From the NCBI RefSeq assembly GCF_003208215.1, contig NZ_QKLW01000008.1, positions 1 through 64,000 of the forward strand: 64,000 nucleotides of DNA. Reading direction: 5' to 3'. Origin of the DNA: Marinomonas alcarazii (GTDB lineage: Bacteria; Pseudomonadota; Gammaproteobacteria; Pseudomonadales; Marinomonadaceae). The notes beneath the pieces are model-generated. The model worked only from the letters and a program-made list of their open reading frames with translations. It searched no databases and was not told the origin of the DNA. The position numbers were made by a program, and so were the translations under genes. This document shows positions 57,918-64,000 of this stretch, in pieces. How positions within the stretch are numbered: position 1 is the first letter of the stretch; each line of letters starts with the position of its first letter.

Positions 57918-58262
57918 AATTTTGTCCCCTAACAAAAACCACCGTGTCTACGGTATGTAAGGTGATAGTAGAGTGGCGCAGCACAATGAATCAATCAGCA
58001 TTAACAATTACCTACATTTATACTGTACATAATAACCAATAAATAACATCCTCTTGATATAGCGCAATAAAACAACACATTACCTCTAACTGATTGATGA
58101 AGAAGTATTTTCAGATAGCATTATGAAAATATTCAAGAAAAACCTTGTGGTTTTTGCCTTTATCGACAACATCAAGTAAAACAAAGAGGATAATGTCGTC
58201 ATTCCAAGTATTCGCCTTACAACGAATAGAAGAGTAATAAATGAAAAGAGCAATGCGATAAC
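57918..58262. other. Intergenic gap between chemoreceptor and DUF2868 gene
   Basis: An AT-rich, 345-bp divergent gap. It holds a terminator-like hairpin (AAAAACC/GGTTTTT around 58138-58156) and no visible coding region. Promoters for both flanking genes should be here, but none is clear to me. Confidence 0.55.
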
Positions 58263-59588
58263 ATGACCTTTCCAACACCCAGCGCCAAACTTGCTCTTGC
58301 GGCTTGGTTAGAAACTCATAGCGATTTTCGTTTGCCTGCTCAGGCGAACAACCTGCCTAGTGCGCTAAAAGAGTTAGATACCTCACCTAAAACTACCAGC
58401 TACTCGGCTCAGTTTGCTTTGTTAAAACGCTACTTTAATCGCACGATTTTAGGTTTATTGTGCGCTTCGCTGCTATTAGGTTTTATGGCTGTACCGCCCG
58501 CTTTTGCGATAAACCAATCCAATCAGGTGAATATTTTTTGGTTGTTTATTATCTTATTAGGGTTTCATGCGCTAAATTTTGTCGTCTGGTTCGTGACCAT
58601 TATGGCCACCATGAAGCAACAAACTGAAAACAAAGGCATGCTGTTAAGCCTGCTGATTTTCCTCAACAAAAAGATAAGTAAGCACTCACATATCAACACA
58701 GACGTGAGCACTGCTTATATCCATTGGCAATGCCCTGCTCACTCAAACAAATGGTTAGTCAGCAGTATTTCCCATGGTGCGTGGGGCTGTTATTTGCTGG
58801 CAGGCTGGGTAATGACTCTGCTTTTGCTGCTTACCAATCAAGTTAATTTTGTCTGGGAAACCACGTTATTAAGCGACGATGCTTTTATTCAACTGACGCA
58901 AGCTTTAAGCATCATTCCTCAATGGTTTGGTGTTTCCTTGCCGAACCAATTAGACATTCTCGCCAGTCGCGTCGACCTTATTTCGCAAACCGCGACAACA
59001 AGACAACATTGGGCTAACTTTCTACTCGCCAGTATTTTTATTTATGGCGTGTTGCCAAGGGTAGTTTTTACTATTATTTGTTTGGGTATGTATCACCTTA
59101 AACGCGCAACACAACCTCTGAGCACCCAGGAAAAAATCATTCAAAATCGTTATCGTCAGCAGGAAAGCCAGAGCCGAAACATTGTAGATGCAGATCATCA
59201 CAAACGTTCTGCCTCTGCGATAAGCGCAAACGGAGCAAGCGATGACTCGCTTACAGACAGCGCATTTTCCCAACAATGGGCTTTATTTGAATGGAGCCAA
59301 GCTAAGCCCGATTATTTGCGCTCTGCACGTTCTTTATCAGTATTAAACAACCGAGAAGAACAAGATCGCTTTTTAGCATCATCCAGCGACGAACCGGTTT
59401 ATATTTTAGTTAATGCCGAGCAAAGCCCTGATCGTGGCACGAGACGATTTTTTTCACGAGCAAGCATGACCTACCCGTTATTGTTTCTGGTGATAGCAGG
59501 CGATGAAAACGCTAGATTTATTGAGGATTGGCAGCGCCTTGCCAGAGAAACACGTCTTCACTTTACACAAATAAAGCAAAAGGACTAA
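58263..59588 (+). CDS. DUF2868-type membrane protein
   Basis: A 441-residue protein with about four hydrophobic segments (60-80, 88-112, 175-195, 260-285) and a hydrophilic C-terminal half that ends in a compact domain (about 340-441; ALFEWSQAKPDY, DEPVYILVNAEQSPDRGTRRF). I recall this as the DUF2868 family, which often precedes a DUF3482 GTPase. The next gene is exactly that and starts 3 bp after this one ends. Function unknown. Confidence 0.8.
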   Translation: MTFPTPSAKLALAAWLETHSDFRLPAQANNLPSALKELDTSPKTTSYSAQFALLKRYFNRTILGLLCASLLLGFMAVPPAFAINQSNQVNIFWLFIILLGFHALNFVVWFVTIMATMKQQTENKGMLLSLLIFLNKKISKHSHINTDVSTAYIHWQCPAHSNKWLVSSISHGAWGCYLLAGWVMTLLLLLTNQVNFVWETTLLSDDAFIQLTQALSIIPQWFGVSLPNQLDILASRVDLISQTATTRQHWANFLLASIFIYGVLPRVVFTIICLGMYHLKRATQPLSTQEKIIQNRYRQQESQSRNIVDADHHKRSASAISANGASDDSLTDSAFSQQWALFEWSQAKPDYLRSARSLSVLNNREEQDRFLASSSDEPVYILVNAEQSPDRGTRRFFSRASMTYPLLFLVIAGDENARFIEDWQRLARETRLHFTQIKQKD

Positions 59589-59591
59589 ACC

Positions 59592-60959
59592 GTGTCGATT
59601 TCCCTTTTGGTCGTTGGCCACGCCAACACGGGCAAAACTTCGCTAATCCGCACCTTGTTGCGCAAGCAAGATTTTGGCGACGTCAGTGACCGAGCTGGTA
59701 CGACTCGACACGTTGAAAGTGTGAAAATCAAAATCGGCAAACAAACTGTGATTACGCTCACGGACACACCAGGGTTTGAAGATTCGATCGGCCTTTGGCA
59801 AATCCGTCATTCAGATGCATTCCGTTCTTACCAAGGTTCAGACTGGCTACAACCATTCTGTGAAAGTCACTTTGCACAGGATGAATTTGAACAAGAAGCA
59901 AAGATTCTTAAACAATTAAGCCAAGCCGATATCATTTTATATGTGATTGATATTCGCCAAGCGCCACTTGGTAAATACCTTGATGAATTAGCGTTACTGG
60001 CTAGCGCCAATAAACCCATTATTCCTATCCTGAATTTCAGCGCGTCGCCCAGTGCGCATTTAGAGGCATGGCGCAAAGTTTTGGCAGAACGTCACCTACA
60101 TGCGGTTATTAAATACGACACTGTCGCGTTTTACTTTGAAGATGAAAAGCGTCTCTATCAAAGCATTCAGAGCTTAATGCCTGAAGACTACGACGCAATC
60201 AAACATCTCATTCAAAACCGAGAAGAAGCCGCACAATTACGCCGTTCGATGGCCTGCAACCTATTGTCTGATTTACTATTAAAAGCGGCCAGCACACGTT
60301 TAGAGTGTTCCAGCTACCCTCCTAAGAGCGAAGAAATGCGTGTTTTTGAAGATAAAATACGTGCTCTTGAACAAGGCTACACCAGCCAACTTTTGCGGTT
60401 ATATGAATTCCAACAGGAAGACCTTATTGCATCACCGCTGGACATTCAAAACGCTCGCTGGGAACAAGATCTGTTTGATGCAGACACACTAAAAGAATGG
60501 GGCGTTGAAACGGGCACCAGTGCATTAACTGGTGCGGCTATAGGAGCTGGTATTGATGTTATGTCCGCTGGCCTAACGTTAGGCACGGCCACCACAATTG
60601 GTGCGATCTTAGGCGCTACCTGGAAAACGGGCCAGCATTACAAAGACACGTTGAAAAGCAAATTCACCAAACAACATTTTTTGTGCCTCGACCAAGCCAC
60701 TTTAACCTTATTATGCCTACGAGGCGTCAACGCTATTGAACACTTCCATCAACGGGGACACGCCTCTCAACAGGCATACCAACTGTCGCCTTCATTCCCA
60801 AGTAATGACTTAATGGATCGAATCAAACCTTACTGTAAGCAGGCTCGACAACACCCAGAATGGTCACAACAAGATTTACCAGACGATCACCCTAGTAAGC
60901 TGGGCATCAAGAAACAACTAGAAGAAACCCTAGACTCACTTCCTAACGTCAAAAGTTAG
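59592..60959 (+). CDS. GTPase with DUF3482 domain
   Basis: A 455-residue P-loop GTPase. G1 is GHANTGKTSL, G3 is DTPGFED, and the G4 region resembles ILNFSA, which is non-canonical for NKxD. The C-terminal DUF3482 domain contains a Gly-rich hydrophobic stretch (LTGAAIGAGIDVMSAGLTLG, about 315-345) that could insert in membrane. The GTG at 59592 follows AGGA at 7 nt. It pairs with the DUF2868 gene; together they may form a membrane-associated GTPase unit of unknown function. Confidence 0.85.
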   Translation: MSISLLVVGHANTGKTSLIRTLLRKQDFGDVSDRAGTTRHVESVKIKIGKQTVITLTDTPGFEDSIGLWQIRHSDAFRSYQGSDWLQPFCESHFAQDEFEQEAKILKQLSQADIILYVIDIRQAPLGKYLDELALLASANKPIIPILNFSASPSAHLEAWRKVLAERHLHAVIKYDTVAFYFEDEKRLYQSIQSLMPEDYDAIKHLIQNREEAAQLRRSMACNLLSDLLLKAASTRLECSSYPPKSEEMRVFEDKIRALEQGYTSQLLRLYEFQQEDLIASPLDIQNARWEQDLFDADTLKEWGVETGTSALTGAAIGAGIDVMSAGLTLGTATTIGAILGATWKTGQHYKDTLKSKFTKQHFLCLDQATLTLLCLRGVNAIEHFHQRGHASQQAYQLSPSFPSNDLMDRIKPYCKQARQHPEWSQQDLPDDHPSKLGIKKQLEETLDSLPNVKS

Positions 60960-60969
60960 TCGCCATTGT

Positions 60970-61689
60970 CTAAGGCTGGGCGAGCTCTTGATCGAGACGT
61001 TGCTTGGTTTCATGCATCAAGGTTTCGCAGGTAGCCATCAACTTCACAACGTCGGTTTCATGTAGCCCAGTCGTATCGATTGGAGGCAGCATTTCCACAA
61101 TAACCTTGCCATTATGCAGACGGTTTAAATTAACCTGATCGTGTGTACTGCTACACACAATGGGAATAATAGGCACTCCAGCCTGAACGGCTGCATGAAA
61201 CGCACCTCGCTTAAAGGGAAGCCAGCCGCGACCTCGGCTACGAGTCCCTTCAGGAAACATCCAAATAGAAAGACCTGTTTTTTTCATGCTTTCTACAACT
61301 TGGCTGATCGTCTCAATGGCTTTTTTGCGATTGGCTCGATCAATAAGAATATTACCGCTTAACCAATACAAAATACCAAAGAAGGGAATCCAACGTAGGC
61401 TCTTTTTACCGACCGTCACCACGCCTTCTGGCACAACGGCGGCGAGCGTAAATAAATCAAAATTATTTTGGTGATTAGCAACGTAAACCGCTTGGGGAAC
61501 GGTTTTCGCCAGCTCAGAAACACGTGGTTCAACCGACAATCCAAACAACGCAGCAACCTTCGCAAATACCCGTCCTAGGTAGTAAACACGGTTTTTTGAA
61601 GATAATGTAAACAAGCAAAACACAATGCCAAATAGCGTCACACTCACAATCAGCAATAGCAGCAATGTCATCCGTATCAAAAGCAACAT
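60970..61689 (-). CDS. plsC: 1-acyl-sn-glycerol-3-phosphate acyltransferase
   Basis: A membrane-bound acyltransferase that makes phosphatidic acid from lysophosphatidic acid. The 239 residues have an N-terminal membrane helix (about 5-30), motif NHX4D as NHQNNFD, FPEGTRSRGRG (substrate-binding motif), and a region with VPIIPIVCSS. The ATG is at 61689. The stop lies 10 bp from the stop of the convergent GTPase gene. Confidence 0.94.
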   Translation of the reverse strand: MLLLIRMTLLLLLIVSVTLFGIVFCLFTLSSKNRVYYLGRVFAKVAALFGLSVEPRVSELAKTVPQAVYVANHQNNFDLFTLAAVVPEGVVTVGKKSLRWIPFFGILYWLSGNILIDRANRKKAIETISQVVESMKKTGLSIWMFPEGTRSRGRGWLPFKRGAFHAAVQAGVPIIPIVCSSTHDQVNLNRLHNGKVIVEMLPPIDTTGLHETDVVKLMATCETLMHETKQRLDQELAQP

Positions 61690-61741
61690 ATTGAAATTAA
61701 CCTCACATTAACAGCGTGTAAGATTGATTAGAAAAAATGGC

Positions 61742-64000
61742 TTAATGCTTATTAAAAGTGTCTCGCCATCGTAAGAAGTCTTCTGCAACCAAAGGCTTAG
61801 AAAAATAATAGCCCTGTATCTTATCACAATGATATTGTCTTAAAAGCGCCACACCTTCGGCATTCTCGGCCCCTTCCGCAGTGACTTGAAACCCTAGGCT
61901 GTGCGACAAACCAATTGTCGCATTAGTGATAAACTCATCCCCTTTATTGGTATCAATAAACTGAATAAAGGCGCGATCTATTTTCACTTCATTCACAGGC
62001 AATTCGCGTAAATAAGACAAAGAAGATTGTCCTGTTCCAAAGTCATCAATCGCCAAATGAACCCCCATTTCTTGCAATGCCTTTAGTACGCCAATCACTT
62101 TTTCTCGGTCTTTCATGACCGCACTTTCAGTAACTTCTAACGCCAAAGCACGCACGGGTAAATCGTATTTCTTTAGGGCTTTCGCTACCGTATTTGGTAA
62201 ACGTTCGTCCAGAAGATCATGAGCGGACAAGTTCACTGCAACACGTATTTCATGCCCAGCCGCCCACCACTGGCTTAGCTGAGATAGCACCGAGTTAACT
62301 ATCCATTTGGTTAGCTGCTGAATACTACCGGCATGTTCAAGCACAGCGATAAATTCATCCGGTGGCAAAAAGCCAAGCTCAGGATGAATCCAGCGAATCA
62401 AGGCTTCCGCTTCTTGGCAGTCATTTGAAGCAACACCGACTTTAGGTTGGTAAACCACAAACAACTGATTTGCCTCTAGCGCAGCTGGCAAGTCGCGAAT
62501 AATGGTTAATTGTCGACGGTGGTTCTCATCTTGGCCCACCACATAAAACACAACCCCATCGCTTTCTTCACGCGCTTTGTCCGAGACGATCTCTAAACGG
62601 CGCATTGCACTATTCACACTGGCTGTGGCGTGTTCAAAAGGGAGTACGCCGATACTAATATCAAGATGGATATTGGAGCCTTTTTCAACTTCGAAATCCA
62701 CATTAAAAAGCTGTTTTAGGTTAAAGCAATCTTGTTCGTTAATCGTACGATCAAACAGGACTAAGAACTTATCTCCCGTCTGTCTCGCGATCATGGTTGC
62801 ATCATGACCCCATAACTTAAGTCGCTCAGCCACTTTAGATAACATGATATTGCCAACATCAAAGCCCAACATATTATTAATACGTTTAAAGTGTCGGACG
62901 TTAATAGTCACCAAACTACCCTGCTCTCTTGGCAGAGCCTCAGACAAATAAAACTCAACCGCACTTTGATTAAATAACCCCGTAAGCTGGTCATGAGAAG
63001 CTCGATACGTCAGCTCTTCTTCGCGATTGATAATGGAATTCTGCATTGTTTTCATGGTGTTAGATAGCACACCAAATTCGCCCTCTATTTCCGGCGCGGT
63101 CACTTTTTCCTTAGTAACGCCTAGTCCAATCTGAGTTGCATAATCCACTAATCGGCCAATCGGTTTGGTCATATTTCGCGCCAGTGCGATACCAAACAAC
63201 AAGGCTAAAGCAAGCGCACCGGTAAAGATCCATATCAACTGAGTACGCGTGTCGCGATAACTTTCTAACCAAGGACCATAAGGCAAATGAATAATGCCCC
63301 ACTGATTAGGCACACCGATATCAACACCCAGAGATAAATACTTTTCATCGTTTGAGAACACAGGTGACGTGATAATGTCTTTGATATTACCAATCTCATT
63401 TAACAAGGTTTCTTTTTCGATAGACGGTAATGTCGATGCACCAGACAGCATATTTGTATCTTTCGTTTCGTAGACAAAACTAATGTCCAAGCCTGTTACA
63501 TTTTTAATACGTTCGGCCAACGCCTGATCCAACAAAAACGCCATGCCAACCCAAGCCACCACATTTGGTGCTCTGATCGGCACTAAAACAAGTTGATAAG
63601 CACGGTTATCTAACGCCACCGTCGTGCTAATAGACGACCCACGAGAGCGACGCGCCGCAAACACTAAGTCGGCAACAGTATCTGTAATATTTAACGGTTG
63701 AGTGGCAGTAATCAGTTCACCGCGAGGTGAGACGAGTAGGGAAATGTCCGCATTAATTCGTGCGCCATGATTCTGTAAAACAGAACGTATTGTTCCCGTT
63801 TCTCTGGTCGCAACAGCCTGTTTAAAACCAAAATCCGAGGTTAATATTTCGACCCCTTTGGTAAGCTGCTCGGCACGTGCGGCTAAAAATAGGTCGAAAA
63901 CATTACGGGACACGTCAATGGATTGCACCCCTTGTTTGTAGTTGTCTGCTTTTAACGATTTTAACACTGCCAACGCTGTGCCCAATTGCGCCAATGCCAG
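61742..64000 (-). CDS. GGDEF-EAL protein (c-di-GMP phosphodiesterase), 5' end cut by window edge
   Basis: An open frame of 752 codons that runs off the right edge, so the start codon and any first membrane helix are missing. It has a periplasmic double-Cache-like sensor region (about 10-240), a membrane helix (about 255-275), a HAMP domain, and a degenerate GGDEF domain (RQTGDKFLV, with TGDKF instead of GGDEF). The EAL domain is intact: YQPKV, AEALIRW, DDFGTGQSSL and KIQGYYFSKPL. Phosphodiesterase activity is therefore likely and cyclase activity is not. Confidence 0.9.
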   Translation of the reverse strand: MALAQLGTALAVLKSLKADNYKQGVQSIDVSRNVFDLFLAARAEQLTKGVEILTSDFGFKQAVATRETGTIRSVLQNHGARINADISLLVSPRGELITATQPLNITDTVADLVFAARRSRGSSISTTVALDNRAYQLVLVPIRAPNVVAWVGMAFLLDQALAERIKNVTGLDISFVYETKDTNMLSGASTLPSIEKETLLNEIGNIKDIITSPVFSNDEKYLSLGVDIGVPNQWGIIHLPYGPWLESYRDTRTQLIWIFTGALALALLFGIALARNMTKPIGRLVDYATQIGLGVTKEKVTAPEIEGEFGVLSNTMKTMQNSIINREEELTYRASHDQLTGLFNQSAVEFYLSEALPREQGSLVTINVRHFKRINNMLGFDVGNIMLSKVAERLKLWGHDATMIARQTGDKFLVLFDRTINEQDCFNLKQLFNVDFEVEKGSNIHLDISIGVLPFEHATASVNSAMRRLEIVSDKAREESDGVVFYVVGQDENHRRQLTIIRDLPAALEANQLFVVYQPKVGVASNDCQEAEALIRWIHPELGFLPPDEFIAVLEHAGSIQQLTKWIVNSVLSQLSQWWAAGHEIRVAVNLSAHDLLDERLPNTVAKALKKYDLPVRALALEVTESAVMKDREKVIGVLKALQEMGVHLAIDDFGTGQSSLSYLRELPVNEVKIDRAFIQFIDTNKGDEFITNATIGLSHSLGFQVTAEGAENAEGVALLRQYHCDKIQGYYFSKPLVAEDFLRWRDTFNKH

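Noticed and set aside
58030-58050. A LexA-like site (CTGTACATAATAACC)
   Set aside because: Only the left half fits; the right half CAG is missing.
1-64000. CRISPR arrays, tRNA genes, transposase genes or prophage
   Set aside because: I saw no regular direct repeats with spacers, no tRNA-like sequence in the gaps, and no transposase or phage protein among the frames. A covariance-model scan was not possible.

Overview
The window looks like a chromosomal segment of a marine gammaproteobacterium of the Oceanospirillales, most likely Marinomonas or a close relative. I infer this from protein style, moderate GC and Pseudomonas-like gene orders: carA-carB-greA, dksA-gluQ-(cbrB)-pcnB-folK-panB-panC-pgi, pepA-(hypothetical)-valS, and nrdR-ribD-nusB-thiL-pgpA. 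It is mostly housekeeping DNA with a few accessory insertions. Everything here was read by eye; no homology search or folding program was run.

Layout. 1-258: leader and promoter of a ribosomal RNA operon firing leftward out of the window. 0.4-10.9 kb: purL, tadA, a CBS protein, a cold-shock protein, valS, an acidic hypothetical and pepA. 11-13.2 kb: lptF-lptG. 13.2-23.3 kb: an aminotransferase, then dksA, gluQ, a CbrB-like sigma-54 activator, a 560-bp non-coding gap, pcnB, folK, panB, panC and pgi. 23.3-25.1 kb: repeats, an orphan YefM antitoxin and lplA. 25.1-30.2 kb: carA-carB-greA behind a complex leader. 30.3-34.1 kb: a DJ-1 protein, rimI, a HolD-like protein and an amino-acid-type ABC uptake pair without an ATPase. 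34.1-40.3 kb: repeats, pgpA, thiL, a small conserved protein, a CNNM-type membrane protein, nusB, ribD and nrdR. 40.4-45.8 kb: an EamA transporter, a binding protein next to a chemoreceptor, and ettA. 45.8-48 kb: an AT-rich island with a HEPN-like protein, a HigBA-type toxin-antitoxin pair and a solitary HicB. 48.2-56.3 kb: an EamA exporter with a divergent Lrp regulator, then a GntR-controlled phosphonate-type ABC uptake operon with an extra EamA protein and a HAD phosphatase. 56.3-64 kb: a chemoreceptor, a DUF2868/GTPase pair, plsC and a c-di-GMP phosphodiesterase cut by the window edge.

The most interesting signals are non-coding. (1) The gap between the CbrB-like gene and pcnB, where Pseudomonas keeps crcZ, holds a well-spaced -24/-12 sigma-54 promoter followed by about 290 nt with four copies of an A-rich 11-mer that reads as consecutive AAN triplets. 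Two copies sit in hairpin loops, and a 14-bp long-range stem closes the 3' half. This looks like an unannotated CrcZ-type Hfq/Crc-sequestering RNA with its own motif. The same 11-mer lies directly upstream of the Shine-Dalgarno site of the cold-shock gene in this window. (2) carAB has a promoter whose initially transcribed region resembles the UTP-sensing start of E. coli codBA, followed by a short leader ORF and a strong intrinsic terminator just before carA. (3) Two loci 11 kb apart carry a repeat with a conserved loop of about 24 nt between unrelated but perfectly self-complementary arms (17 and 20 bp), each near a G-rich hairpin repeat.
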